Positions 35,960 through 49,509 of a DNA stretch of 64,000 nt are shown piece after piece; the stretch's first letter is position 1, and each line of letters opens with the position of its first letter. A program made the position numbers and the translations under genes. The DNA lies in NCBI GenBank assembly GCA_014898415.1, contig RCTD01000005.1, positions 496,001 through 560,000 on the forward strand. Direction: 5' to 3'. The stretch comes from Stromatinia cepivora (taxonomy: Eukaryota; Ascomycota; Leotiomycetes; Helotiales; Sclerotiniaceae). Below the pieces are notes generated by a model. It had not been told where the DNA came from. It did no database searches and saw nothing but the letters and a program-made list of their open reading frames with translations.

Positions 35960-37970
35960 GGTGAAAGAAGTTCCAAGGTTAGTGGTGGTAAAAACGAGGG
36001 GCCAAGATTCTTGTAATTCACCCAACCGAGAAAGGAGTAGGTAAGTAATGAGTGAGGTAACAAGTAACGTCAGATGTATGTAATGTAGGTATGTAATGTA
36101 TGTCGATCGATTCTGTTTTTGTCTCCTGAAATCAATTCTATCTTCGTACTTCGTACTTTGTATCTGAAGCTCTGATGTTACTGTTACTGTAACTGTATCG
36201 TATTGTATCTATACTAATGTGTATTGTATACTTTTGGATGAGAAGATATCAATTATCGATCGAAAGCTTAAAACAGTATACAAATCAAAGTAAGTAAGTA
36301 ATAATAACTCTTAAAAAAGACTTACTAGGTATTAAAAAGTACAAATTCCTCGGTATTCAATCACACCTTCCAATTGTTAGATTCTTCCGATTCTTCCACA
36401 GCACGCACGGGTAGAAAAAAGAAGGAATTGAAGGAGGAAATCATATGAACAGGCTGTGTGTTAAAACATTAACCTTGGCGTAACTCCGTAGTGGATAAGT
36501 GGATAAGTGGATTGCTGTGTGTGGCTCTGTGGAACTTTGATGATGTTGGAATTTATATTTAAAAAAAAAAAGGATTTGCTCAGGGATTATTTGCCGCCTC
36601 TTTTTTCGATTATTTCGTTTGTTGAAATTCCCCTGTTGATAATTTCAATTTGATATTTCAATTTGATATTTCAATTTGATATTTCAATTTGATAACTCCT
36701 TTAAACTGGTCGCTCTCTAGAATTCTAGAAGTTTAGATGAGTTCCTTTGGATGGGGTTCCAAATATCGGTATACAAACCTCAAGAGTACTAAGTTAATTT
36801 ATGAGAGAAAATTGGAAAATTGGAGAGGCGGGGTTGATGAAGGAGAAGGGAGAAGGGATGATGGAAGGTCTTAACTCCTTATGAATGATAAACCCTACTC
36901 AAGTACGTACAGGGAGGAATTTGGATGGGGAATCTGAGAATTCAAGAATCTGAGTCCAAGCCAGGGGTAAATTAGAAAGCACAAGTTATCGATAGATTTT
37001 CGATTCAACGTTGAATCGTAGAACATCTCCATACCACCATAAACAGTTTAACTCACTCCAAAAGAAACAAGATCGCTGTTATATTCAGGGCCGGCAGAAG
37101 ATACCATCCCTTTCCATAAACTTCATCCATTATCAAACTGTTTGTTGGACTGAATCACGACACACATCCAAAGGTCTCAACAACATTGACCTCGAGCTCA
37201 TCCCACAAATTTCCAAGCCTTCAGACCAACCCATCTATTCTAACAATAGCTATGACCCATCCCCAACATCTTATTACATTTATTATACCCCTTGAAACAA
37301 GCATATAAACAAAAAAATCTTTCTTATCCCCTCATCTCATCTCCTCATGATCTCATCAGATTAGCTCTAATGCAAATAATTACACACGCATCAAATCCAA
37401 ATCATATTCCCCGTATTCTCCGTATTTTTTTTTATCCGCACCCCCTAAACTATCCCTTAGACACAAACAATTCGGGCTACATGCACGGAAAACGGAAAGT
37501 TAATAAATCCCTCTCCTCCATCCGTTACTGCATGCATACAATAAATCTCCTAGAATTTATATCCCTCATCATCAATTAATTTATTCATCAATCATAAAAG
37601 ACAATCATTGACATAAATATTTACACAAAAAGACATGTCTTTCCTAAAATATATACATCCACATATAGATACTAGGTATACAGATTCAACAATGCCTCAT
37701 CCCATCGCAATTAGCAAAGAAACCAAGCATTTTGCTATCCACAAATTATCGTTTCCACTTTTCCACCCGCTCTTAACTTAGCACTCACGAGACTAAACTG
37801 CGGACGGGCAAACGCGTCCGCATCGCCGGGAACTGATGGTAGATTGCTGGTCTTAGGCTGTATCGGGTATATAATGTACTACGAATCAAGGTTCTGTCGC
37901 ACATGAGGGGCTGGCTAGTGGCTTAATGGCAGCAAGGATCAATATAACTTTTCAACTATTTTCTGAAACT
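35960..37970. other. Intergenic between PSD2 and the AT-rich island
   Basis: No gene recognised. It includes the 13-base tandem repeat at 36642-36693 and A/T runs. Short plus-strand frames at 37011-37579 look random. Confidence 0.4.
36642..36693. repeat. 13-base tandem repeat, four copies
   Basis: Four exact adjacent copies of ATTTCAATTTGAT. Upstream of PSD2, no known function. Confidence 0.9.
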
Positions 37971-37974
37971 AACA

Positions 37975-38965
37975 TTTCCAACTCAAATATTATTTTAGTA
38001 TAGACCTTTGATAGATATATAAAATAATTATAATTAAAAGATTTTATAATTTATTTAAATAAAAGATATTAATTATTTTTTAAAAAAAGGATTATTAAAA
38101 GTATAAAGGCGAATATTAATAATAAAATAATTTTAAATATTATCATTTTAATATTTTTAATTATTAATAATATTTTTTTAAAAAACTAAGAATAAATTAA
38201 AACTATATATAAATATTATTTTAAAATATAATATTTAAAAAAGCCATATTAATAATATCTTTAAATTATAAAAATTAAAATTAAAATCTCAGAATTAATT
38301 CTTTATTAATTTTTTTATTAAAAATACTATATTTTAAATTCAAATATACTTTCTTTTAAAATATAAAGATAATTTAATTTAAAATACTAAATTTAAAAAT
38401 AATATTATATAATATTTCATTTATATAACTATTAATAAAATATAAAATTCTATTAAAAATAAATTTTTTTATAATAAAAATATTAAACTTATTAATAGAA
38501 TTTATATAATTCTTGAAGATTTTATTAATTATACTATATAATTTCTTTTATAATAAAATATATTAATAAACAATCTCTCGATATAATATTATTGTTTTCA
38601 TTTGTTTTTAATATAAAATAATAATCGAAATAAAAAAGTGATCGGAAACTAAAGTAATTGATTTAATTTATATTTTATTGATTGATATCGAATCTCTTTT
38701 TCTTAGTATATATATTTAATCTCTACTCTCGTAGATATATATAATAAGAATATTAAACAGAGCAAGTTTATAATTAAAAAGTTATTAATTAAGATATATT
38801 ATAAAATAAAATTTATTTATTTAAATACAAAAACTTTTGAAATAAAATATAAATAAAGTTATCTATAATCATATACTAAAATATTATAATTCTTTATAAA
38901 ATGATTTATTTTTAGAAAGATTTATCGAATACTCGAACGATTATGAAATTTTGAAAGTGTTGATT
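37975..38965. repeat. AT-rich, RIP-like island beside the PKS 3' end
   Basis: About one kilobase of nearly pure A/T with no open frame, in abrupt contrast to both flanks. Consistent with a RIP-inactivated repeat. No terminal repeat could be defined by eye. Confidence 0.65.
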
Positions 38966-39221
38966 TAGATATAATTTTGTACTTGTCGGAAATTTGTCTT
39001 ACGTGTCCATGTACCCACCCCACTGGTGAGCAACATTTCCAAGAAAGACCGTCGCCCGCATCGAACTCTCCTCGGGTAGTATTATAATCTACAGACTAAT
39101 CGAATTCAAGACCAAATAACCTCTCATGCCAAAACAAAACACCGGAAAGCTAACAAGATTAACAATGCGCGGAGTGATTGCCATCGGCAATACTATCCGG
39201 CATGACGGTAGTAAAAACACT

Positions 39222-42200
39222 TCAATCGTTCTTGCTGTCTTCCGCAATAATCTGTAATAACCTTTCGGACACATGTCCACCAAGCGCCTCCAAATTGCCC
39301 ATACCCAGCATCTCCAGCACCGAAATATCAAACCCAAATGCCTGTTTCCACCACGCGCGCAATTCAATGGCAACCAGGGAGTCAAGTCCCAAATCCGCGA
39401 GTGCCAAGCTGGTGTTCAAGTCTCTATCGTCCTTGAGTAGGAGACCAAACAGGCGTTTGCCAATCTCCTTCGCGAAGTAGATTGCCGCTTCAGGAGTTTT
39501 CAGGATCACAGGATCAGCACGAGCATTAGCGATGTAATTCTTGAGCTGATCAGATGATGCAACCACTTCAGCGGTGTATCCGCTGTCATTGTGATAGATC
39601 GCCATGCGGCGGTCCTTCTTCCAAACTGCACGATTGGCGGGGCTGCTCAGTGGGATGGTAGATTCGAGACCCAAAACAAAGACGTTGGGGTCAAAAAATG
39701 TTGAGGTGCATTTAGAGCTGTCAGGAATCTTGGCCATCATTGATAAAGCAATTGAGTCTAACATTTCCTGTTCAACTAGTGTCTTAAAACCTGTGAGGGT
39801 GGCTGTTTGAAGAAGCGAAGTGTTATCGGAAAGAAAACCGACGTCGGCAACGGGACCGATGTCGACAGAGGAGCAGGCGAGACCAAGATTATTGCGGTAC
39901 TGAACGAAGGCGTCGAGGAAGCTGTTTCCGGATGCGTAGTTGGCTTGACCTGGGAGACCAATGACACAAGACATGGAGCTAAATAGGAGGAAAAAATCAA
40001 GCTTGATACCAGCAGTGGCGTGATGAAGGTTCCAAGTTCCCGTAACCTTTGGGCCTAAGCTGTAGTCCCATTGCTCCTTTGTTAGCCTAGCAAAATTCTC
40101 GTCGGCTTGGACGGCGCTTAATTGGAGGACACCTTTGAGAGGGGTACGGGCTTCGGCAACTGCACGAGAGACGTCGTCTAACTCATTGATGTCCCCACAG
40201 ACAGTGACAACATCAACATCCATGCTCTTAAGCTCGCCGATAAAGGCTTGATCGTTGTCGCTCTTGCCGGCACGACGACTGAGATATATGAGGTTGCGAG
40301 CACCATGTTCTACCATATAGGTAGAAATTGCGCGACCTAAACCTCCAAGGCCACCTACCAAGAGGTAAGAACCTTCTGGGTCGAGCTGGAGCTTCTGGGG
40401 AGGGTTGAAAACCTCACTACTCAAGGTTAGTTGGCCATCGACATCGCGGATGCGGATACCGACACGGCCAATATGAGTGCCTGGCAGCAGGTACTTGAAA
40501 GCCTCGGCGACTGAGGAGGCGTCAAACTCCTTGGCAATAGTGATGGGCTTAATCAGACCTTTCTCAAGATAATTAAGCGTCTCGGTCATCATCCTGTCTT
40601 TATGTTAACAAGGGAGTTGCAAAACAATGATATTTGACTTACTCTTTGAAACGAGACATGGTAACATCATAGAAAGCATCGATATCTACACAGCAATAGC
40701 TGCGGTTAGCCAAAAATGGCTCCATGTCCAATCTCCCGTGACCGAGAAGCTCGCGTTTACCGATTTCTATAAGCTTGCCATATGGGGCAACACACTTCCA
40801 AGTCTCATGGAGCAGTTCACCAGAGAGGGAGTTGAGGACATGGTCGACACCCTTACCGTCAGTCTCGCGGTACACCCCTTCGACAAAAGAGTTATCACGG
40901 GAATTAAAAATCCTGTTTCTGGGAATATTACAGTTCTCAACGAGATACTGCGCCTTCTGTTCGGATCCAACGGTAGCATAGATTTCGGCTCCAATCATTT
41001 GCGCGACCTGAATGGCGGCAAGACCGACTCCGCCACATGCAGAGTGGATGAGGAGAGACTGGCCCCTCGTAAGCTGACCAACAGTGATGAGTGACTGCTG
41101 CACGGTGGCATAGACCGTGAACATAGTCGCGGCATCGATGAAACTGAGAGAGTCTGGGATTTTGACGCACATGATCTCATTGGCTATCATTAGCGTCGAC
41201 AACATGTTGTGCTCCATAGCAGCAACACGGTCTCCTGGCTTGAAAAGCTTTACTCTGGGACCGACACGGCGAACAACACCAGCGCCCTCAAGCCCATGGT
41301 AACGTCCAGCATGGTCAATAAGATTCATTCCGACCAAAACATCTTTGAAGTTAACCCCAACGGCATGCATCTCTATCTCAAGTTCGCGGTCCTTGAGAGC
41401 AGTGGGTTCGGGTTGGCGAATCCAGTGGAGAGTGTTCAAGCGTCCTGGGGTTCCGATGACAACTTTCATGCGCTCACCCTCGGTCTCCTGGATAAAGCCA
41501 TCCATCATAATGAAGGGAAAGTAGCGGCCGATATTGATCACACCTCTCTCGACAGCATACTCGAAGTCAGGACTGAGACTGTCTTCGTTATCGCGAGTGC
41601 GGAACTTCTCGAATGCTTTGCCAACGAGCGAGAATGCGGCATCAACATCATCGATTTCGCAGGTTGCAAAATCAATCAAGAGCTCGGATCGAATGACACG
41701 AGCAAGGCCGATAACCTGCGCATAACTTGGGTTCTGGACACGAATGTGGCAGGGCCTGGTGACCCAGAAGACACCAGAGTTCTGCAAGTTGACCACAAAC
41801 TTCTGGAAGTCATAGTACGGCTCGTCAGCGATATTCGCAAAGAATGGACTGTCGAGATCAATGATGGATAAAATATCAATGTTAGGCTGCGGAACGTCCT
41901 TGAGCGTGATCTTGGTTACTTCATAACCTTGTTCATGGAGAGTTCTCTCCACCGCCTCATAAGTTTTAGTCTTGTCCCTGACGAGTAGGCTGATAGCTCT
42001 CGAAACCTCGGTGGGAGCCGTCTTGCAAGGACGTGCAACCACAACAACGTTAATCCGAGAGACCTCTTCAGAGTCGAAGACAACGGCATCTGCAGCACCA
42101 AATCCAGCTGCTTTTAGCTCATCCTGCCACCGGCTAGCGTTGACATACGGCTCATCAACTCGTTTATCTGCAACACCGCGCCACCAAGCTGGCGTGGTGC

Positions 42201-45200
42201 CGAGAATAGTGTTGATCCATCTGGATGCAGGATCGAGTTCTTGTAGGAACAGATAGCCGGCAGGGGTGAGGAACTTCTTGATATTTCGCAGAGATTGCAC
42301 GAGGCTGGGTGTTGTGTGGAGAGCATTGTTGGCGATTACAATATCGTATTGACGACTTTCGAACCCCTGGTCGGCAGGGTCTTCGCTAATGTCGAGCGTA
42401 ACATACTCCAGGTTCACATAGCTGGTAAGCCGCTCTTCGATCGCAACCAAGTTCTTGGAGGCGAAAGTGTACTGTGACCACAAGCTACGACCGTTGGAAA
42501 GCGTAAGTGATTCGAGGACTGTAGTTGATGGTGACCTTGCCCAGTTACCGATTTCCAGCACTCTGAGGTTTGGCTTAAGGTGTCCCAATGTCTCAAAAAA
42601 AGCTGAGCTGTCAAACTCCGACACAAAATCGTAGAAACTCGTTACAGTGTCAGCTGGAACAAGTGACTCCCAAGATGAAACACTGCCACTAAACAGCGGA
42701 TTAATGTTAGATATGATAGCATCGAGAACATCTGCTACTGGCGCAGCTGAGGTGTTGGCCAAGCTCTCACGAAGCCCCTGGGTCTTTTGAGACAATGCTT
42801 CATCGTCACAAGATGAGGTCTCTAATGAATTGGCTTGGGCGTCAGCCCACCGGGAGTACCTCTCCAGATGAGGCCGTTGAGCATCCACATTGGCAAGTTG
42901 TTTGTGTACTTTGAGAACAGACAGCTTGCCAAGCTCCTCGAGAATTTGAGCATACTGATGGCGACTAGGGCAGGTTTGGAAAAGAGTTTTCAGGTCTACC
43001 AAATCGAGATCAGCTGCCCAAGTAAGACGGGATGCAGCATGAGGATCGACCACTTTCACCGAGTCGTCAGTGATGCTTGCCGGGGTAATTTTTAGACCTT
43101 CGAACTTGAGGACAACCTTTCCGTTTCCAACACCCTCGCCCTCGCCAACCCTCGAAGAAGTAGATCCATTGCCCATGTTGCTGATACCGACATTCATGAC
43201 GAAGTCCTCGGTCGTGCGGGCAACAAGGAGCTGGTCACAGAAAATGGGGAGAAAGTTCTTGTGCTTCCGGGTGAGACCGTTTGAGGAAGCAACAGATAGC
43301 AACTGCAGAGCGCTGTCAAGAACAGCCGGGTGTATGTGGTACTTAGAAAGTGGGTTCACCGGGTGCTTCTTGCTGGATACAGTTCCCCTTGACTCGTGCG
43401 TCGTCGTGGAAGCGGTAATGCCATCAACATTCTGAAAATCGTAGCCAAGATCTAGACCCTCGCAACGCACACCATTGAACCATTTCTCCCACCCAATGGC
43501 ACGAGGGAAGTGCTTGGTGGTAGTACCAGTAGGTAGAGCTCCACCCTCCGCCTTAACTTCTCCACTGCAGTGCTTGGTCCACTGATGGCCGTTGTATGCC
43601 GAGACAGTGAACTCGTACCAGCTGCTGTCTTGTGATATTGTCAAGCGTAGCGGTCGAAGGGTGGTGATGATCTCTGTTGGCTTCTCCTCGGAAAGCAACA
43701 TAGCAGTACCGACTGAAATATGTCGCAGACGGAAAGCTTCATCAATCTTGGTTATCTGACGCACTGCTTCACCAGCCATGGCAACATATCCAGCAAAAGG
43801 AAATACAATGTCGTCACCAACCTTGTGATCCTTAAGCCAGTTAGTATTATAATCCACATGCAACAGATTTCTCCACGCAGGTTCAAGATCGGTACTTTCC
43901 ACCACTTTGACACCGAGAATATCGTGGTGGGGATACTTCCTCTGCCGGAAGTCCTTGCTAAGGCGGGACTCAAACCAATGGCTGCTTTCGCCATGATTGA
44001 AAGGGTATCGCGGCAAATCAGACAAGCAACTGCCGTTAGGGAAGAGTGTCTTGAAATCGATTGGGATGTGAAAGGTGAAGAGTTTGCCAACAGCTGTGAG
44101 GAAGCTCTCTACAGAGTTTTGATTTCGAACGATTGTCGGAATGTACCTGGCGCTGTTGGGTGTCTCGGCCATGATCTGTGTCAATGGGCCAGCCAATGCG
44201 GAGTGAGGACCAATTTCCAGAAGGAGAACGTCCTGACCAGAGAAGTGGCGAAGGAGGCCTGAAACAGCTCCGTTGAACAGTACAGGAGATTCTAAATTTT
44301 TTTGCCAGTAACGAGAGCCGAGATTTTTGGAGCTATCAAGTAGTTTGTTCTCGACAGTGGAGAAGAATAGCTTCTTGGGACTTTTCTCAACCACTTTCTG
44401 CTCAATTGAAGAATTGTAGATATCACTAATTTCAGCCATGTGATAGGAATGGTAAGCCTTTTCTACCTGGAGTTTTCTCGCCAGGGTATTGGGGCGGGCG
44501 GCACGAACAGCGGCAATAACCTCCTCGATCTTATCGGCATCACCAGAAATGGTGACGCTTCGTGGGGAGTTATCACATGCAATACCTGTATTAGAAACCA
44601 AGAACTTTTGGGTGTCTGCGATACCCATGCCGAGCGCGGCCATGGCGCCAGGCCTTTTTTGCTGATTAGCCACGATACCACGATAAAAAGCAACTACGAT
44701 AGCCTCCCCTGCAGTCAAGACTCCTGCAGCGTAAGCACCTGCAATTTCACCACTGGAATGACCAACAACAGCATCCGCCTCAACCCCTATTGACCGCAAA
44801 GTGTCGATAAGGGCAATCTGAATGGCGGTGCACAGCGGCTGGGAAAATTCTGCCAGGCTGACACGACTCTTTTTTCCCGACTTAAGAAGCTCTTCCTGGA
44901 TACTCCAGCTTGGCGCTTCTTCTCCCAGTGTGTCCTCCAAATACTTGTCAAGGGAGCGAATGCTAGATTGGAAGATCGAGTTGGACTTTATCAAGTCGCC
45001 GCCCATCTGAGGCCATTGGGCACCTTGGCCGGTGAAAACCATGGCAATCCTAGGTTTATGTGGCCCTGATTTAGTGATTGGAGAAGCAAATCCAACCGAA
45101 TTTCCATTGGCGAGGGCAAATGCACGATAAGGAAGATGCTCTCTGCCACGAGCAAGCGTGTATGCAATATCTTCGATATGCAGGGCAGTCTCCTCAGTGA

Positions 45201-46795
45201 AGATTTTGTAATCATCGATGAGTGTTGTAAGCGACTTTTGGGTGTTTGCGGAGAAAAGGAGAAGTTTGGCAACGTCCCCCTCGATCGGGGGTCCAGCAGG
45301 ACTTTTATAGCTCGCTGCAGAGTCAATGATGACATGAGCATTGCTTCCTCCCAAACCAAATGAGTTCACACTGGCTCGCTCCAGGCGTCCTTCGGGCCAG
45401 GATAGTGGCCTTTCTGCAAGTATGAGCTTCCCTGCCTCCCACGGAATGCTCGGATTTCTTGGGAAATACTTGATACTGGGAGGAATTGTCTTGTTCTCGA
45501 GCGCAAGAACAGTCTTGAGGACTGAGAGCATCCCTGACGCACCCTCTGTGTGGCCGAAATTTGGCTTGGTGGACCCGATGGTTACCCCCATTTCACCAAA
45601 GACGCGGGCCACAGCCGTAGTTTCGATAGGGTCACCTACCGATGTACCAGTTCCGTGGCACTCAACATACCCGGTATCTGATGGAGTGAGACCCGCCACT
45701 TCGTATGCTCTGCGTATCATAGTCTCCTGGGCATCTGAACTAGGCAGACTGAATCCAGCGGTTTTGCCATCATGGTTGGTGGCCGTGGCTCGTATGACAG
45801 CACGAATCGAGTTTCCATCCCGAATTGCATGTTCAAGCGGCTTTACAAATACTCCGACTACGGCTTCACCACGGGCATATCCATTAGCAGCAGCTGAGAA
45901 AGTCTTACAGGAGCCGTCAGGGGACAAAACACCCTGCTCAGACATCATAGTCGTACAGCTGGGTCTCAGGATGATGTTAGTACCACCAACTATGGCGGAC
46001 TCACAGTCGCCTCTATCGATTGCTACACAAGCTTCATGTAGCGCTACCATAGAGGATGAGCATGCAGTTCGTATAGTCATACTAGAATTGTGTTAAATTC
46101 GACGCGCTTCCACGAGACTATCTGACATACCTGGGCCCCTGAAGATTCATTTCATAGGAGATGCGATTGGAGAGCGAAAAATCGCCATATCCAGAAAGTC
46201 GGTAAATGCCGAAGTTCTGGGTATCTTGTGCAAGCATCTCAAGCCAGTCGTCGCCCAAGTTGCCAACATAGCATCCAATTTTCTTCCCTCTCCAACCGAT
46301 CTCTCCGCCATCTTCAAAACATTCTCGTGCTACTTCTAGCATTAGACGCTGTTGAAAATCAATTCGTTCAACCTCCTTTCGGGGCATAGAAAAGAATGAG
46401 GTGTCCAAATTGGCAAGATCTTCGTCGAGGAAATAGCCATGTTGTGTCTTCGTTGTACCCGGCTTTCCGCTGGGGTCATAGAAAGCTTCGATGTTGTATC
46501 TGGATTCTGGGACTTTGCTGCGTGCGTCACCGCCGGCGAGTAGGAATTCCCAGAGTTGTTGTGGCGTCTTTATGCCACTTGGAAGACGGCATGCCATACC
46601 ACAAATGGCAATGGGCTTGGGTGGGATCCCAGTAGCTGTCGAGGCGTTGGTAGCATGGCCGTTGGTGACATTATGACCATTCGTGCCATGATGGCTATTG
46701 GTTGAAGAGACATCGTTATTGTCAGTATGCCGATTGGAAGCACCACTAGCATGCCCATTGGGAAGGTCGCTCCAAGTAATAGTTGAGTCAGTCAT
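39222..46795 (-). CDS. Highly reducing polyketide synthase (KS-AT-DH-cMT*-ER-KR-ACP)
   Basis: Iterative type I PKS expected to build a long, largely reduced carbon chain. Three exons on the minus strand, 46795-46131, 46081-40643 and 40593-39222, give 2491 residues. Domains in order: ketosynthase about 57-480 (active Cys at about 229 in RTACSSS, then HGTGT and NFGHTEG), acyltransferase about 565-870 (GHSSG), dehydratase about 940-1230 (His in DHKVGDD, Asp in LDSALQ), methyltransferase-like about 1330-1560, enoyl reductase about 1770-2060 (NADPH site HSACGGVGLAA), ketoreductase about 2120-2330 (GGLGGLG) and acyl carrier near 2440 (LGLDSLVA). The methyltransferase lacks the usual Gly-rich SAM motif (LEIGNWAR in its place), so methylation is probably lost. 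No thioesterase or reductase release domain follows the carrier, so a separate enzyme must release the chain; an alpha-oxoamine synthase lies 2.7 kb away on the other strand. Confidence 0.95.
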
Positions 46796-49045
46796 TGTGG
46801 TAAACCTCTTTTTTTTGGACAGAAACCCAAGGAACGATGAGGAAACGGATACAACTGTAGCAAGATTGCAACAAGGCTCGCAAAGCAGGGGGAATTTTCA
46901 ACTAAGTGTCACTGCTTGAGGTATTTTGCACAGCGCTGCTCTTCTGTGATTATAAACGAGTGTTGCGAGGCCGAGTAGGGTTATTAAATACAAGTGAGGC
47001 GAATCCGGCCTCGCCATGGTACCGAGCACACCAATCAACTATTTCAATCATGGTGTTCCTTCCCAATCATGTATTACGCCTAAAGTGAGCTGAAAAAGTC
47101 TACTTGGAATATCACAGAGTTCTGGATTACTGAATACAAGGTATCTATCTATGTTGCTAAGCTATACAGTAAACATTGGCCCGACTTCGATGTGAACTCC
47201 ATGTAGGGTTACAATATTGATCCAACTTTTGAATGGGTATATCAACATCTCTTCGACGTCTACATACAGAATGGCTTCTAATACTAATTCCGTATTCATA
47301 TGTGGGGCGAGAGGGGCTATGTTCGTGGATATACTTCTTGGATATCTTGACCGTTTTGGAAGTTCCAAGGCTCACATCACACCGCATCATCCGAACTTAC
47401 TGACCGAGTTCGACATAATATGATTGACAGCACGTAATCCGCAGTGATATGGCACGGTATGCAGAGGCCATACATGGAAACGGAGGAGGCGTAACTTGGA
47501 TCATCTCACAATTACACAACTGTGCATATTTTACTTTGATCTGGGGCAACGTGCTTATTAAGCTTATACCACTCTGATTGGACAACAAATACGGAGGATT
47601 TACCCTCTCATTTGAAAAGACGCATAGTAACACGCCGCCGTTCTCTAAAAAAAGCAGTCATCAAACCTTGTTCCAACATACAATACGGGATCTCGGAATA
47701 TCACTAACCCTTATTCTGATGTTTTACGGCCATTCAACCTAGTGCCCAAAATCTAGTGGATATCTCCAACTCAATCAACTTTCCTAACAAAGTAAGATAC
47801 AAAGGCGATAGGTAGGGTATAAGATACGAGTATATGTTGTGAGTTTTAAATATTTGGCACTAAAAGAATCATAAAAATTTCTTTAATTACAGCGCTACAT
47901 TAATTTAAAAGGGAAATCGAGATCCTAGAATTAGAGGAATTTATAACCAAGGGGGTCTCCTCATAGAGGTCTAAGAGGTCTAAAAGTATCCTATAGGATC
48001 CCGACTGATGAAACGTTATTCCATTATAAAATACGAGACGGTAAGAGAAATTTGGGAGATATTACAAAGGGTCGATAGATGTGATAAAAGATTTAATTGG
48101 TGATGACAATGTTGGGATTGTTTTAAAGTAGGATTGGCTGTTGTATTACCCCTCCAAGCTTCTCAGCATGACTTTTGTAGCTGAAGCATCTTACTTGGAT
48201 TTATCCATCATACGATGCTCAATGGAGGATTATTTACACAGATTATTTACACAGATTATTTACACACTCGTGTTGTGCCCAAAAAATAGGTAAGCACTTA
48301 CCGAATCTATCTCCTGCTCCCGTTATACTACCACCTTCTTCAATATGGCGATGATGTCTTCAATTGATAAAAAATTCATCAACATGAAATCTCCATCCGC
48401 TCGTACTCCGGTAAGTATTGTGGATTTAGAGGCTGTATCAGGTTATACTACCTAACGGTCATATGATCAGCCGCCCACTAGACACAAATCTTCAACGGAT
48501 TTTTCGCGATGTGCCGATTGGGTTCTAAGCTGTCGGGACCAGAGCCCTAATAGCGGAGCAATTTCTAGAACCTTTGTGTGATCAAAGCATTATGGATTCC
48601 AAATAAACTATTCTACTCGAATATGCTAAAACCTCTTCTATGCCAAATCATTCAATCACATATCACATATCACACTCACCACCATACATTCAATAGATAA
48701 TAAACAGCATTAGTATATCCTCATACGATTCACCCCAGTTCATCCCCCTTTTTCACAAGTGTTTGTCACAGGGATTCACGATCCCCTGGTGTAGATAGTC
48801 CGCACTTCCGGTTTGACGTGGGGCCCATTTTTTGATCCTTGTAACTGTATGGAGTGGCAGCATAGGCGTAACATCTCTACATCTTAGGATTTATAGCTAG
48901 GACGATAGGAGTACTGCTTATCCGAGGCTAGCAATCATAATATTATGGCTGGATTCAGCAAGTCTATTCGCCACAGCATCATATGTATTGGACTGCGTCT
49001 ATTCCTGGAAAGTGGGTGCGTGGTATTGTACTGATGATACTCGTG
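46796..49045. other. Divergent region between PKS and oxoamine synthase
   Basis: Contains the PKS promoter at its left end. No pathway regulator or P450 gene could be read here. AT-rich patches occur at 47830-48130. A 13-base repeat (GATTATTTACACA) occurs three times in tandem at 48228-48266. One weak small gene is listed separately. Confidence 0.45.
48345..48581 (+). CDS. Possible small spliced ORF, 58 residues
   Basis: Not recognised. An ATG at 48345 opens 22 codons that end at a good GTAAGT donor (48411). After an acceptor at 48470 the frame continues 36 codons to TGA, including two Cys. There is no signal peptide and no family pattern. It may be chance; expression data would decide. Confidence 0.2.
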
Positions 49046-49296
49046 CGGCCAGAAAGTATGTCACACATTCCTATTCTAGTTTAGATTTTGGGTACTAAAC
49101 CTTAAAAAATAGATGATTTAATCAATTTTAAAAATTTATACAAAAATAATCAAAATTCTTTGGTTTGTTCACTTCGAAATTATAACCTTACTATATTGAG
49201 TATAAAAATACAAGATCTGTACAGTTTTAGGATCTCGGAGAATTTATCCACACCTATTTAAACCATAATAGGAATGTGTGATATACTTTCTGGCCG
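49046..49296. mobile_element. Inverted-repeat element upstream of the oxoamine synthase
   Basis: The left end CGGCCAGAAAGTATGTCACA... (49046-49080) is matched in reverse complement by 49261-49296 with few differences. The 251-base element has an AT-rich non-coding interior. Its right end lies 213 bases before the next ATG, so it sits in that gene's promoter. Confidence 0.75.
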
Positions 49297-49509
49297 AGTA
49301 GATTATTAAATTAAGTTTTGTGGACCTACTTTCTGAGGAATATTTGCACTGCGCGGTTTTCCAAAGAGCTCCTTTTCTAGTGGAAGCCTAGATAGAATCG
49401 ATCACATTGCAAATACAGCTTTGAGTTTGCCCGTCCTGTCCAGAATTGACGTATAATTTCTTGATTTCACTGCAACCTTCACTCCATCAGGATACCTCAA
49501 GATCTTCCG

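Noticed and set aside
35937..35960. GGTTCGAATCCC-like string resembling a tRNA B box
   Set aside because: It is the start of the PSD2 coding sequence on the minus strand, and no A box, acceptor stem or cloverleaf can be formed around it.
37011..37579. Two plus-strand frames of about 95 codons left of the AT-rich island
   Set aside because: Composition looks like random AT/C-rich sequence and no family pattern or splice structure is present.
47157..47633. Small frames on both strands between PKS and oxoamine synthase as a possible regulator
   Set aside because: No zinc cluster, zinc finger or other DNA-binding pattern is visible and the frames overlap each other.
48228..48266. Short tandem repeats as a CRISPR-like array
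   Set aside because: Units are directly adjacent without unique spacers, and the genome is eukaryotic; simple tandem repeat.
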